From JACKDW01 sp964621785 (GTDB lineage: Bacteria > Myxococcota_A > Polyangia > Nannocystales > Nannocystaceae), in NCBI GenBank assembly GCA_964621785.1, contig CAZUPD010000007.1, forward strand, positions 1 to 64,000: DNA of 64,000 nt, read 5' to 3'. A program made the translations under genes and the position numbers. Shown here piece by piece: positions 29,387 to 39,486 of the stretch. The notes under the pieces were generated by a model. It did not search any database. It was not told where the DNA came from and saw only the letters and a list, made by a program, of their open reading frames with translations. How positions within the stretch are numbered: the stretch's first letter is position 1; every line of letters starts with the position of its first letter.

Positions 29387-30169
29387 CTACTCGCCCTCGC
29401 CTTCGGGCGCCTGCTTGAGCGACAGCATCTTCTTGCGGGCAACATTTTTTGAGTAGTCCGAGCAGCAGTCCATGCGGATGTAGGCCGACCACTCGTCGAG
29501 TGCGTGCTTGACATCTCCCTTGGCCTCGTAGACCAGGGCCGCGCCGGCGCGGGCTTTTGTGTCGCTCGGGTGAATCGTCTGGGCCTTCATATAGGTGCGC
29601 AGGGCCTCGTCTTGGCGATCGAGTGCGAGGAGCACTTCGCCTAGCTCGGTGTAGACAAACTCTGCCTGCTCATCTTCTTCGGCCACACTCATGAGGACTT
29701 TTTCGGCCTCGGCCCATTTTTTGAGTTCTTTGAGCGCCTTGGCCTGGCCGATCCCGTAGTCGCCGTTGCCTTCGTCGAGCTCGTAGGCCTTGCCATAGGC
29801 CGTGGCGGCGCGGTCGAATTTTTTGTGGTTCAACGCAACTTCGCCCAGGGTCGCGTGGAACTCGGCGTTGTCGGCTGCCCCGGCGACCGCTTTTTCGAGG
29901 AACTCGAGCGCCCGGTCGTAGTTCTTGTCTTCGTAGGCGATGCGTCCCATTCCCCACAACGCCTCGGCGTGATTGGGTTCGCCCTTGAGGATCGTCTTGT
30001 AAATCTCGAGTGCCTCCTCGAACTTGCCGTCTTTGACAAACGACCGCGCGGCGCCGAGACGTTTTTTCATGGCCTCGGCCTCAGCTGCAGGATCGACCTG
30101 TTTTTCCTGTTCACAGGCCGGTAGGAGCAACAGGCCTGACAGTGCAATCACCCAGCTTTTTCGCGCCAC
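29387..30169 (-). CDS. TPR-repeat lipoprotein
   Basis: GTG start at 30169 is chosen because GGAGGTG precedes it and it gives a proper signal (VARKSWVIALSGLLLLPAC). After the lipidated Cys, about six tetratricopeptide repeats cover residues 25-240 (AEALWGMGRIAYEDKNYDRA, AEFHATLGEVALNHKKFDRA). Such proteins scaffold complexes at the outer membrane or periplasm; no partner can be named. Confidence 0.83.
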   Translation of the reverse strand: MARKSWVIALSGLLLLPACEQEKQVDPAAEAEAMKKRLGAARSFVKDGKFEEALEIYKTILKGEPNHAEALWGMGRIAYEDKNYDRALEFLEKAVAGAADNAEFHATLGEVALNHKKFDRAATAYGKAYELDEGNGDYGIGQAKALKELKKWAEAEKVLMSVAEEDEQAEFVYTELGEVLLALDRQDEALRTYMKAQTIHPSDTKARAGAALVYEAKGDVKHALDEWSAYIRMDCCSDYSKNVARKKMLSLKQAPEGEGE

Positions 30170-30379
30170 GGACACCTCCGACCTGCAGGTATCACGACCT
30201 GGGGGCGTCGGTCTACGGATCGTTGGCCGGCCCGGGATTTTCTCGCCGGTCGCAGGTTTTCGTCGGCGCGAGAAAAAATCCTCGCTACCTGGAAAACCAC
30301 GACCGATCGATGGCTGTGTGGAAACCACAGATTGCGGCTGATGCTCGCCTGCGTTTGGCCCTGGTACTCTGCGGAAACT

Positions 30380-31594
30380 GTGAGCGATGAGCGTGTGAAG
30401 GGGACGACGGGGTCAAAGCAGGCCCAAGTGCCCCAGCGGATCGGTCGCGGCGACCTCGAAGTCGCTCCCCGGGAGCATCTCGACAGCGCGCGCAATCCCG
30501 GGATCTCCCGGGTGCTTCGCCGCGAGATCAAGGCCGCGCTTGCGCGTTGGGTCGTCCAGCGCCAGCCCGCCGCTGAGCGGTGCACCCGACCCGAAGATGA
30601 AGCCAGCCACCCGTGGACCGGTGACGAGCATTTTAGCGAGGAATACATCTTTGCCGTCGTCCAGCCACAGTTTGCCCTGTTTGTCCGCCTCGAGTGGTTG
30701 CCCGGACGCGACCACCATCGCGTGTGGATCCATGTAATTACACCTGATCGTGTGTGGGTACTGCCCGGTGATGGCGGCGCGGTCGAACGCGTGGGCGCAG
30801 GTGATCACTGGCGGGCCGCCGGACTCGAGCTCGACTGTCAGCAGCCCCACCAGAGTTGGACCCTGCGCTACCACGGTGGTCTCCAACCTTGGGGACCCCG
30901 CGGCGAGGTCATTGACGAGCCGTGTATGCGCTGTGGATTTGAGCTCGAGTTTTGCGCCGGTGCGCCGCCGTTTATTCCCGGGACCGACGATCACCCGAAG
31001 CTGGTCGCCCGTCATCTCGCCGAGGCCGACTGGGACTTGGACCTGTTGCGAACCGTCCGCAGGCGACGGATTCGCGGCTACACCCAGGCGGGGACGGTCG
31101 TCGGCACGGTCAGCATGGGGTTTGCGTTTGTCCCGCTCTACGCCTCCTGTCTGCGTGTACATACATGGGGCCCGCGGGATTGGGGGGCCAGCGACACCGC
31201 GTTTCAGGTGTTTGGTTCGCTTCGCAGCGCGGACCAGGGGGGGATCGGTGAGGAACATTCACGCAGATTTTGGTCCCATCAGGCCAAGTTTCCGTGGGTC
31301 ACGCTCGAAGGCGGTTGGGTCCAGACCTCCGAGGGACTCACCGCGATCGAAGATATCGGGATCACGCGCGAGCAGACGCCGGGTCGCCCGGTTCGTCGGG
31401 CGGGGCTTACACTTGTACATGCAATGGGTGAGTGGGAACTCGAGGCCGAGGCCGTCGCCCACCACAGTTTCGATATCGATCGACGCGGGCGCATGACCGT
31501 CACACTGGCGCGGTTTTCCGGCGAACGCGAAGGCTGGGGACTGTGGGTGACGCTGCAACGGACTGTCCCGGGACAGCGCAAGCTCACCGGATAA
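30380..31594 (+). CDS. Protein of unknown function, DUF7064/7065-like
   Basis: About 404 residues from a GTG at 30380; a TTG at 30332 is the upstream limit. The region ASHPWTGDEHFSEEYIF, the Arg-rich beta-strand segments and WTLRYHGGL recall uncharacterised beta-rich proteins related to hydroxysteroid/carotenoid-modifying families, but the match is by memory and weak. A Cys pair CMRCGFELEFC is present. No signal peptide or membrane helix. Coding character is supported by codon bias and three TGYANNTRCA sites within. Confidence 0.6.
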   Translation: MSDERVKGTTGSKQAQVPQRIGRGDLEVAPREHLDSARNPGISRVLRREIKAALARWVVQRQPAAERCTRPEDEASHPWTGDEHFSEEYIFAVVQPQFALFVRLEWLPGRDHHRVWIHVITPDRVWVLPGDGGAVERVGAGDHWRAAGLELDCQQPHQSWTLRYHGGLQPWGPRGEVIDEPCMRCGFELEFCAGAPPFIPGTDDHPKLVARHLAEADWDLDLLRTVRRRRIRGYTQAGTVVGTVSMGFAFVPLYASCLRVHTWGPRDWGASDTAFQVFGSLRSADQGGIGEEHSRRFWSHQAKFPWVTLEGGWVQTSEGLTAIEDIGITREQTPGRPVRRAGLTLVHAMGEWELEAEAVAHHSFDIDRRGRMTVTLARFSGEREGWGLWVTLQRTVPGQRKLTG

Positions 31595-31913
31595 AAACAA
31601 CCCGCGAAGTTGGCAAAAAACCCAGGCAGGCGCGGTGGCTGAGGATCACCACCTACGCCCGGCCCGGGTACCACTCGCAACCACGGGAGAGGGTAGCGTT
31701 TCCTGCCCGTGCCTGCCACCGTGCAACTCGCTACGCAACATCGATTGGCCGGTGCGGTGGACCCTGCCGGTTGATGCCGGGCAACGGGTCTTTTCCGACA
31801 GATCAGGTTGAGACAGTTGAAGAATCGGGTTGCGTGCAAATGCACGCATCTCGCCGGCCGCTGAGCTCGGAACTTGGATCGGAGGAGATCTCCCCGGACG
31901 GGGCAACCAGACC
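31595..31913. other. Convergent spacer with perfect 18-bp palindrome
   Basis: Tail-to-tail spacer of 319 bp. TGCGTGCA AA TGCACGCA at 31831-31848 is an 8-bp perfect inverted repeat around two A, and contains a TGYANNTRCA site. No gene seen. Confidence 0.45.
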
Positions 31914-33682
31914 TCACTCCGGCGGATCGGGGATACAGATACCGCCGCCCTCGATCTGGGCGTTTGTGCGGAACGTGTTGTTGACCGTCCAGCTCGGGAC
32001 CTCGAATTGGGGAATCGTCCCATCCTCGAGCACATTGGTCACGTGGTAGGCATGTTGATTCCAGATTCGCCGCGCCTGAATCCAGCGGTCTTCGACATCG
32101 CGAAATGCCTGCACGCCCGGGTCGCCGCCACCCAAGTGTCCGTTGGACACCACCAGGATCTCGGCCGAACCGTCGTTGTCGATATCCGCGACCGTCGGGT
32201 ATTCGCTCAGCGTACCGCTTTTGCGCGAGACTTGCAGAAGCGGTGTACCTGTCCCATCGAACACATATAACTGGGTCTCGTCGGCGTACATCGCCTCGGC
32301 CACCCCATCGCCGAGGAAGTCGAAGGCGGTCCCGGCTGCGATCCCGCTGAGGTCTGACATATCGGCGGACCACACGATCGACGCATCGGGTTCGTAGACC
32401 GTGTAGTGGTTGGCCGAGCTGACGGCAAACTCGGGTGCACCGTCGCCGTCGAAGTCGTGGATCGTGGCGGGGCGGTGCCAATTGGTACCGCTGTTGGAGT
32501 CGCCGGTCGGGCGCAGATCTTGAAATACGACCGTCCCGTTGTGTTCGATGAGGGACACACCGTTGCGATTGGTCAGCAACACCTCGGGCAGTCCATCGTC
32601 GTCGAGGTCGGCGACCTGGGGATAGCCCGGCGCGAGGTTGGTCATGTAATAGGGCGTGCCGTCGTGATGAAATGCAGCGTGTCCGAGCACGATCTCGAGG
32701 TCGTCGTCGCCGTCGAGGTCGGCCGCTGTGGTCGCGCCCCACTGCCCGGCGAGTTGCGAGAATGTCACCAGGATATTGCCCTCGTGGTCGACCAAGTGAT
32801 TGGCGGCAATGATTTCGACATCGCCGTCGTTGTCGACATCGGCCAGCGACGCGGCGCTCGAGTACTGCAGGGATTGGCTAAAGAAGTCACCCATTTGCCA
32901 GGTCGCCGGTTTTTCCCACTTGGTCGTCCCGTCGTGTTCAAACGCGATGAAGTTGCCCTGGGGCGTAACCGTGACAATCTCGGCGATCCCGTCGTTGTCG
33001 ATATCGCCGAGTGCGGGGGTAAAGCTCGAGTCGACTGCGGTGTCGATGCGGAAGTGCAGCTCACCGGTCGCCCCATCGAGAACAAACACATGGCCGGCGG
33101 TGTTGGGCGGACCCGGATTGGTCCCGAACACCACCACCACATCTGGCACATCGCACAGGTCGATTTCGCCGTTGTCATCGTCGTCGGTCAGGTTGATCAC
33201 CAGCGGCGTGACATAGCTATAGGGCTCCACAGAGTCGGTAAATTCCCACTCGACGATCGGCTCAAAACTGTCGGGCGGAGCCTCCTGCTCGCAATCCCCC
33301 GGGGCGTTCATATCGTCATTGTTGACCTTACACATATCCAGCATCCCGGTGGTGCTGCCGGTGTCGTCGGTCGTTGAAGGATCCGTTGTTGAGGGATCCG
33401 TCGTCGAAGGGTCGGTGGTCGAGGGATCCGTCGTCGAAGGGTCGGTGGTCGAGGATCTGTCGTCGGTCCTTCGGTGGTCTCGCCTTCGCTGTTGGACTCG
33501 CTACCTGTCGGATCGGTCGCATCGCCGGAGTCCGTATCGGAAATCGCCTCAGTCGTCGTTGTCGGAGTGGTGGTGAGCGTCGTCACCTGGGTGGCACTGG
33601 CTGCCGAATCGCTGTCCGTCGTTTCCGAACCACTGCCACAACCAGTTGTGTAGGACGGCTGTGAGCGAGAAACCAAACGCAT
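31914..33682 (-). pseudogene. FG-GAP/VCBS surface lipoprotein split by a frameshift in its stalk
   Basis: The 3' frame (31914-33344) encodes a 470-residue beta-propeller of FG-GAP/VCBS repeats (DIDNDGIAEI, DVDNDGDVEI, DLDGDDDLEI, DIDNDGSAEI). Upstream, in another frame from 33682, lies the matching N-terminus: lipoprotein start with Cys in YTTGCGSG and a Thr/Ser/Glu-rich stalk. The frames join inside a run of DPSTT-encoding 15-base repeats, where one unit at about 33451-33454 has GAGGATC instead of GAGGGATC. Restoring that base fuses the two into one protein of about 590 residues. Sequencing error, true mutation or repeat-linked switching are all possible. Confidence 0.8.
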
Positions 33683-33838
33683 TCCGACGCATCGGACGAT
33701 CTTCGGGGAGCTGTCGACGTGCTGTCAACCGCAGTTGCGAAAGGGGTCCACGGTGGTGCTTCGTTGGCTTGCGACGCGAGATTTCCGTGATGCGTGGTGC
33801 GGGCCAGCTCCATGGTCTCTGCTATATGATGCGCCGCG

Positions 33839-34228
33839 ATGGCGACCGAGTTGTTGCAACCCTTTGAGCTTATCGGCGGAGCCAAACACGTGCGTAGGCT
33901 CGTCGACCGGTTTTACGATCGGATGCAGGCACCGCAGTACGCCAAGATCCGGAATATGCACCCCGTCGACTTGGGTGAGTCACGCGAGAAATTGTACCTG
34001 TTTTTGTCTGGATGGCTGGGCGGCCCACCGTTGTATATCGAACGATATGGGCATCCGCGGCTACGCGCGCGGCACCTGAAATTTCCGATCGACTCCGAGG
34101 CCCGCGACCAGTGGCTCGAGTGTATGGATCACGCGTTGACGGTCACTGAGGTCGATCCAGCCCTCGCCCAGTTGCTGCGGCAACAGTTTGCCAAGGTCGC
34201 CGATTTTATGCGCAACGTTGCGGATTAA
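33839..34228 (+). CDS. Group II truncated haemoglobin
   Basis: The 129-residue protein has the 2-on-2 globin pattern: YDRM in helix B, the E-F segment LSGWLGGPPLYIERYGHPRLRARH holding the proximal-His region, and the group II Trp in ARDQWLECMDHAL. Such globins bind O2 and handle NO or peroxides. It is a single gene; a TGCAGATACA palindrome starts three bases after its stop. Confidence 0.92.
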   Translation: MATELLQPFELIGGAKHVRRLVDRFYDRMQAPQYAKIRNMHPVDLGESREKLYLFLSGWLGGPPLYIERYGHPRLRARHLKFPIDSEARDQWLECMDHALTVTEVDPALAQLLRQQFAKVADFMRNVAD

Positions 34229-34257
34229 TTTGCAGATACATGTAAAAGCGGTTGTGT

Positions 34258-35229
34258 TCACTCGTTTGGCTTGCCCGACGTCGCCAGCAAAGCGGCGCCC
34301 CGTAGACCGACATCGGGGTCGTCGACGAGCCACACCGGGAGCTCGGCCAAAACGGTTTGCATCGGGGGCTTGTGGGTCATGGCGGCCGTGAATACAGGAC
34401 TCGCCAAATAGCTCTGGAGGTGGCGGGCGACTCCGCCGGTGACAAAGATCCCGCCGCGGGGCAGGCAGGTCAGCGCGAGGTTGCCGACAAAACTTCCGGC
34501 GAGCTCCCCCAGCAATTGGCAGGCCTGTGCGCAGGTGGGGGATTTTGTTGCGTGTGCATGTATTTGCGCGGCCGACGGGGCTTCGAGCGTCGCGGCGACA
34601 TCGTCCCCGTGTGGGTCTCTCGCTGCAAAGGCAAACAGACGGCGAAGACCGGGGCCGGATACGACATCTTCCCAGGTCACCCTCCCGCGGGAACCGAGGC
34701 TGCGGTACAGCGCCAGTTGTTGAGGCGTTTCGGGGGCAAAGCCCTGGTGCCCAGCTTCGGACGCGAGCACCTTCCAGCCGGTGGTTTGGGGGACGACGAG
34801 CGCCGCACCGAGCCCCGTACCGATACCGACCGTCAGCGACGAGGCTCCACAGACCGCTACTCCGGGAATGAGTTGGCGATAGGTCGCACGCGGGCCGGCA
34901 TGGGCACCGACCGCCGCACAGGCGAGGTCGTTGTAGAGCGCGGCCGGAACGTCGCCAAAGACCTCGCGCAGGCTCACGGGGTGCAGTTCCCAGCCGAGGT
35001 TTGTGAGTGTACATCGATTGTCGCGTACGGGACCGGCGACCCCGAGGGCCACAGCCGAGATCTCGAGGTCGCTGTGTTCGCGCCTCAGGAGATCGAGTCC
35101 GCGGCGCAGGGCGAGGCGGGGATCGTGGTAGTCGGCACTGTCGAGTTCTGTGCGCGCCTGCAGACGCGTGTCACAATATACCGCCAGGCGGACCCTCGTT
35201 CCTCCGATGTCGCCGGCGAGCACTGCCAT
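34258..35229 (-). CDS. glk: Glucokinase
   Basis: This enzyme phosphorylates glucose with ATP. The N-terminal phosphate loop AGDIGGTRVRLAVY, LGVAGPVRDNR, the sugar-binding LTNLGWEL and YNDLACAAVGA, and SEAGHQGFAP place it in the bacterial Glk (non-ROK) family. The length of 323 from ATG 35229 is normal for the family. It is convergent with the globin gene. Confidence 0.9.
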   Translation of the reverse strand: MAVLAGDIGGTRVRLAVYCDTRLQARTELDSADYHDPRLALRRGLDLLRREHSDLEISAVALGVAGPVRDNRCTLTNLGWELHPVSLREVFGDVPAALYNDLACAAVGAHAGPRATYRQLIPGVAVCGASSLTVGIGTGLGAALVVPQTTGWKVLASEAGHQGFAPETPQQLALYRSLGSRGRVTWEDVVSGPGLRRLFAFAARDPHGDDVAATLEAPSAAQIHAHATKSPTCAQACQLLGELAGSFVGNLALTCLPRGGIFVTGGVARHLQSYLASPVFTAAMTHKPPMQTVLAELPVWLVDDPDVGLRGAALLATSGKPNE

Positions 35230-35516
35230 GGAGCCGAGGTAGCACGGTAGGGCAGGGGCGTCGAGCATTCCAGTAGGAGGCGATGCGTCGGCGTTCGCAC
35301 AGGCCAAGCGTTGCAGCTCGGCGGTGGCCGCCATCTTTGTTGTAGCAACAATGAATTGCGTCGCCGTGTGCCGACGCAGCCTTGAGGTGTCCGTAAGACC
35401 ATCCACTCGATCGGTCGGCTGCGAGCGTCAGCGAGCGGCCCCAGGCCTCGTGGTTGTGCTATCGCGTCGGCGAGGTTCGGCTTTACTTCAGCGGCGCAGA
35501 TCGGGTATCGGGAACT

Positions 35517-37109
35517 ATGCGCCGCTGGAATGGTTGGGGGGACGACACGATCGCCTCGAGTTTGCGTCCGGAATTGTTGCAGTTTCTACACGCCGTCGTC
35601 GGACCCGGGGTGGCGCGCCCCGATATTTCGCAAGCCGATGCCGTCGCTGCCGTGCCGGCGTCGCGTGCCGTCGCCCATGAGCTTCTCGACCTCGATCCGA
35701 ACGCCCGGCTGGTGGTCGCCCGCGGTCAGTCATTTCCCGACTGGGTCGAGTGGCGGTTTGGGTTGCAAGGCCCCTGTCCCGATGCGGTGGCGCGTCCGCG
35801 GTCCGAAGCCGAAGTCCGGGCACTGGTCGACCTCGCTGGCGAGCGCGGGTTGCAGTTGATCCCGTACGGCGGAGGCACCAGTGTCGTCGGGCATCTCACT
35901 CCGCAATCATCGGACGTTCCGGTCGTGACCGTCGACATGCGCAGGCTTTCGCAACTCGAAGTGTTCAACCCCGAAGATCGCTTGGCGACCTTTGGTGCCG
36001 GTGTGGTCGGGCCCGCGATCGAAGCCCAGTTGCGGCCACACGGGATGATGCTGGGGCATTTTCCACAGTCCTACGAATACTCGACCCTCGGGGGCTGGGT
36101 GGTGACGCGTTCGAGTGGGCAGCAATCACTGCGCTACGGCCGGATCGAGCAGTTGTTTGCCGGCGGACGGGTGGTGACGCCGGCCGGTACCCTCGTCGTG
36201 CCGGCAATCCCCGCAAGCGGTGCCGGTACCGACCTCCGCGAACTCGTCCTCGGCAGCGAAGGTCGCATCGGGTTGCTGACCCAGGCAACCGTCAACATCA
36301 CGGCGCTCCCCGAGCGCGAGGTCTTTGATGCCGGATTTTTGCCGACCTGGGAGCAGGGCCTGGGTTGTATCCGCGAGCTTGCCCAAGCCGGCGTCCCGCT
36401 GTCGATGATGCGTTTGAGCAACGCGGTCGAGACCCGGACCAATCTGTTGATGGCCGGACATCACAACGCGATTCGGGCGCTCGAGCGCTACCTCAGTCTG
36501 CGGCGAATCGGCCCCGATCGCTGCATGTTGGTGTTGGGGTACACGGGCACACGACGCGAGGTTCGCCGACAGCGGAGACGGGCACGATCGGCCGTCCGCG
36601 GCTACGGAGGCGTGATGATCGGGCGGCCGATCGGTTCCGCTTGGGCCCGCAATCGGTTCCGCGGCCCGTACCTGCGAAACGCGCTGTGGGAGCACGGCTA
36701 CGGCGTCGACACCGTCGAGACGGCCGTTCGCTGGAGTCGGGTGAGTGAAATGGTCGACGGGTTCGAGTCCGGTGTGCGCTCCGCACTCGCATCACAGGAG
36801 GAGAAAACCCATGTATTCACACATCTGTCGCACATGTATCCGCAGGGGTCGAGCGTGTATTGCACCTATGTGTTTCGCTTGGCGGCCACCGCCCGGCAAA
36901 CCATCGACCGCTGGCGGCAGATCAAGCATGCGGTGAGCCAGGCGATCGTCCGCTGCGGGGGGACCATCAGCCACCAACACGGTGTCGGTCTCGATCACCG
37001 GCCCTACCTGGTCGAAGAGAAAGGTCCAGAGGGCATCGCCGCCATCACCTCGGTGTTGCGCCACTTCGATCCACAGGGAATCATGAACCCTGGGAAGTTG
37101 ATCGCGTGA
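35517..37109 (+). CDS. agpS: Alkyldihydroxyacetonephosphate synthase (FAD-linked), ether-lipid synthesis
   Basis: AGPS exchanges the acyl chain of acyl-DHAP for a fatty alcohol, the first committed step of ether lipids. The start MRRWNGWGDDT is typical of the family, with GGAA just before it. The FAD domain shows LIPYGGGTSVVGHL, the substrate region YEYSTLGGWVVTRSSGQQS, and the C-terminal ISHQHGVGLDHRPYL where animal enzymes have HHH. FAD_binding_4 fold, 530 residues. Its TGA overlaps the GTG of glpD (GTGA), so the two are translationally coupled. Ether lipids are known developmental signals in myxobacteria. Confidence 0.9.
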   Translation: MRRWNGWGDDTIASSLRPELLQFLHAVVGPGVARPDISQADAVAAVPASRAVAHELLDLDPNARLVVARGQSFPDWVEWRFGLQGPCPDAVARPRSEAEVRALVDLAGERGLQLIPYGGGTSVVGHLTPQSSDVPVVTVDMRRLSQLEVFNPEDRLATFGAGVVGPAIEAQLRPHGMMLGHFPQSYEYSTLGGWVVTRSSGQQSLRYGRIEQLFAGGRVVTPAGTLVVPAIPASGAGTDLRELVLGSEGRIGLLTQATVNITALPEREVFDAGFLPTWEQGLGCIRELAQAGVPLSMMRLSNAVETRTNLLMAGHHNAIRALERYLSLRRIGPDRCMLVLGYTGTRREVRRQRRRARSAVRGYGGVMIGRPIGSAWARNRFRGPYLRNALWEHGYGVDTVETAVRWSRVSEMVDGFESGVRSALASQEEKTHVFTHLSHMYPQGSSVYCTYVFRLAATARQTIDRWRQIKHAVSQAIVRCGGTISHQHGVGLDHRPYLVEEKGPEGIAAITSVLRHFDPQGIMNPGKLIA

Positions 37110-38815
37110 CGCAAGCAGAGTCAGACGAGCCGAAAGCCGATAAAAAAACCCAACCCATTTCGCCGCTGGGGTGGCGCGCCAAAACCCGGGACTTTGTCCT
37201 CGCCCAGCTCGGTGAGCAGCCGTGGGACATCGCGGTGATCGGGGGTGGGATCACGGGGGCAGGGATCGCCCGCGAAGCCACCCGTGCCGGTCTGCGAGTA
37301 TTGTTGGTCGAGCGCAGCGACTTCGCCTACGGAACCTCCTCGAGGTCGTCGAAGTTTGTCCACGGTGGGTTGCGCTACCTCCAAGACGGCAAGTTGGGAT
37401 TGGTTCGCGACAGCGTGCGCGAGCGCGAAGGTCTGTTGGTCCACGGCGCCGGCTTGGTCGCGCCCCAGGAGTTTTTAGTCGCCGACTACGAGTACCAACG
37501 CCTGAGTCGACGGGTGATGAAACTGGCCCTGCGTGCCTACGATTGGTTGGCCGGCGAGCGTTCGTCGGGCTACTTGCAGCCTCCGGAACTCTTGGCGCGG
37601 ATCCCCTCGCTCAACCGTATTGGTCTGCGCGGTGGGTTTCTCTACAAAGATGCCCAGACCGATGATGCACGGCTGGTGTTGCGGGTGCTGCGAGAGGCAG
37701 CCCTCGGAGGTGCTTGTATCCTCAACTATGCTTCCGTCACCGGATTGCAACGCGGCGACGACGGCAAGGTCACCGGCGTGTGTGTGCGGGACGTGCCGAC
37801 CGGGGCCGAATACACGGCTTCGGCGAGGTTGGTGATCAACGCCACGGGTGCGTGGGTCGACGAGCTCCGGGGAACCCTTGGCAGGGAGCCGAGGATCCGG
37901 CCATTGCGGGGCAGCCACCTCGTCTTCGATGCCGAACGTCTGCCGATCCACCAACCGCTGGCCCTGTTTCACCCCGAAGATCGACGTCCGGTCGCGATTT
38001 ATCCGTGGGAGGGTGCGACCGTTGTCGGCACGACCGATCTCGACCACGATGGCGCACTCGACCGCGAGCCCTCGATTTCGGGGGAAGAGACCTCGTACCT
38101 GCTCAAGTTGCTCGACCTCGTGTTTCCCCGGCTGCGTCTGAGCGTGTCCGACATCATCAGCACCTACTCAGGCGTGCGTCCGATCGTCGGCAGTGGGCGC
38201 AAGGATCCGTCCAAGGAATCCCGGGACCATGCGGTGTGGCACGAAGATGGGTTGCTGACGGTCACGGGTGGCAAGTTGACGACCTTTCGCCTGATCGCCC
38301 ACGACGCGTTGGAGCGGGCGCGCGAGGTCGTCGGCGATTTGCCACCGCTGCCCAAGGATCAAAGTGTGCTCGTCGAGATCAAGCCCGATGCCCTCGACGC
38401 CCAACTCCAAAAGGCCGGCTGCGAGCTCGATCCTGCGGCCCGCCAGCGGTTGCTCGGACGCTACGGAGCCGATGCTGCTGATCTGGTGGCGGCAACCCAT
38501 GTACCTACAAAAGAATTGACACCGGTGGCCAACACGCGAACCCTGTGGGCCGAGTTGCGCTGGGCAGCCCACAGCGAGGCAGTCGTTCACCTCGACGACC
38601 TCCTGCTGCGAAGGACCCGAATCGGGCTCTTGCTGCGGGGCGGGGGATTGGGCGTGTTGCCCAAGGTCCGCAAGCTGGTTCAAGAAGAGCTCGGATGGTC
38701 CGACGGCCGCTGGGACGCAGAGGTCAACCGCTACCGCGAGGTGTGGAACCAGAGTTACCGCGTACCCGAGCCGGCGGAGATTCCCGACTGGCAATCGGCG
38801 GGCACCGGGAGCTGA
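37106..38815 (+). CDS. glpD: Glycerol-3-phosphate dehydrogenase, FAD-dependent
   Basis: GlpD oxidises glycerol-3-phosphate to DHAP at the membrane, passing electrons to quinone. FAD loop DIAVIGGGITGAGIAREA, then SRSSKFVHGGLRYLQ, NATGAWVDEL, YPWEGATVVGTTD, TYSGVRPIVG and TGGKLTTFR are all in place, with the C-terminal helical domain. 569 residues from GTG 37106, which overlaps the AGPS stop by four bases. DHAP made here can feed the AGPS pathway, so the pair is a plausible ether-lipid unit. Confidence 0.95.
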   Translation: MTQAESDEPKADKKTQPISPLGWRAKTRDFVLAQLGEQPWDIAVIGGGITGAGIAREATRAGLRVLLVERSDFAYGTSSRSSKFVHGGLRYLQDGKLGLVRDSVREREGLLVHGAGLVAPQEFLVADYEYQRLSRRVMKLALRAYDWLAGERSSGYLQPPELLARIPSLNRIGLRGGFLYKDAQTDDARLVLRVLREAALGGACILNYASVTGLQRGDDGKVTGVCVRDVPTGAEYTASARLVINATGAWVDELRGTLGREPRIRPLRGSHLVFDAERLPIHQPLALFHPEDRRPVAIYPWEGATVVGTTDLDHDGALDREPSISGEETSYLLKLLDLVFPRLRLSVSDIISTYSGVRPIVGSGRKDPSKESRDHAVWHEDGLLTVTGGKLTTFRLIAHDALERAREVVGDLPPLPKDQSVLVEIKPDALDAQLQKAGCELDPAARQRLLGRYGADAADLVAATHVPTKELTPVANTRTLWAELRWAAHSEAVVHLDDLLLRRTRIGLLLRGGGLGVLPKVRKLVQEELGWSDGRWDAEVNRYREVWNQSYRVPEPAEIPDWQSAGTGS

Positions 38816-39333
38816 AGCGCTGTCCGGAGCCCGGAACCGAGGCCACACGGTACGCGCCGTGGGTATCGCTCACAGCAAACCACGTGTTGTATGACGAGCC
38901 GGCCGACCGGCTCGGGATCCGGACCTCAAACTCGCGCGAGGAACACCATGAGTTGGAGCGATCGCGGAGTTGCGGACGTTGCATACACACTCGAATCGAT
39001 CGGCACACGAGATCCTCGGTTCGGCAAAAATTGATGGTTTCGAACGTTTCGAACACCTTGATCGGTGAGGCGGCCGGCCGGCTTGCACGTGCGACGCATT
39101 GCCAGCACCGCGGTTTGTTCACCTTGAACAGATGATCGGTGAACAGGCCTTCCCAGCTCGGTTGGAATGTGTTATCTGGCGGCCGCGTTCGCAGCATGTG
39201 TCCTTCAGGACCTGCTCAAACGCTCCATTTCTTGGCTCGTTTGCTTTCTTGTCCTACATCCACGCACTTTTTCATACAATGTACACAATGTGGTATCGAG
39301 GGACTGACCACCCCTTGAAGTAGAGGCAACAAC
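38816..39333. promoter_or_regulatory. Spacer with stem-loop and TGTTCA/TGAACA operator-like sites
   Basis: CGAGCCGG-CCGA-CCGGCTCG at 38895-38914 is a perfect 8-bp hairpin about 80 bases after glpD, without a T tract. At 39116-39145 TGTTCA, TGAACA and a second TGAACA form overlapping inverted repeats (TGTTCACC-N14-GGTGAACA), an operator-like arrangement. GTTTCGAAC occurs twice in tandem near 39036-39053. No gene is seen apart from the short frame starting at 39334. Confidence 0.4.
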
Positions 39334-39426
39334 ATGGCCGCGTATATCGGAAACATCTGTGCAGTTCTCGTCAGTGTCGGGCTCTTGGTCGGCACGCTTC
39401 GCTTCACCCGCCGCCTGACTGGTTGA
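39334..39426 (+). CDS. Possible 30-residue membrane peptide
   Basis: ATG at 39334 is preceded by GAGG at 7 bases, and the frame encodes one hydrophobic helix (NICAVLVSVGLLVGTL) with a basic end RFTRRLTG. Small single-helix proteins of this shape often modulate membrane complexes. It lies 60 bases before the TIGR04552-like gene, possibly in the same transcript. Too short for certainty. Confidence 0.4.
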   Translation: MAAYIGNICAVLVSVGLLVGTLRFTRRLTG

Positions 39427-39486
39427 GTTACCCAGTTGTGAGATATCCGAGTCTGGGATATCCGCATCCTTCCGAGACAAATCGGT

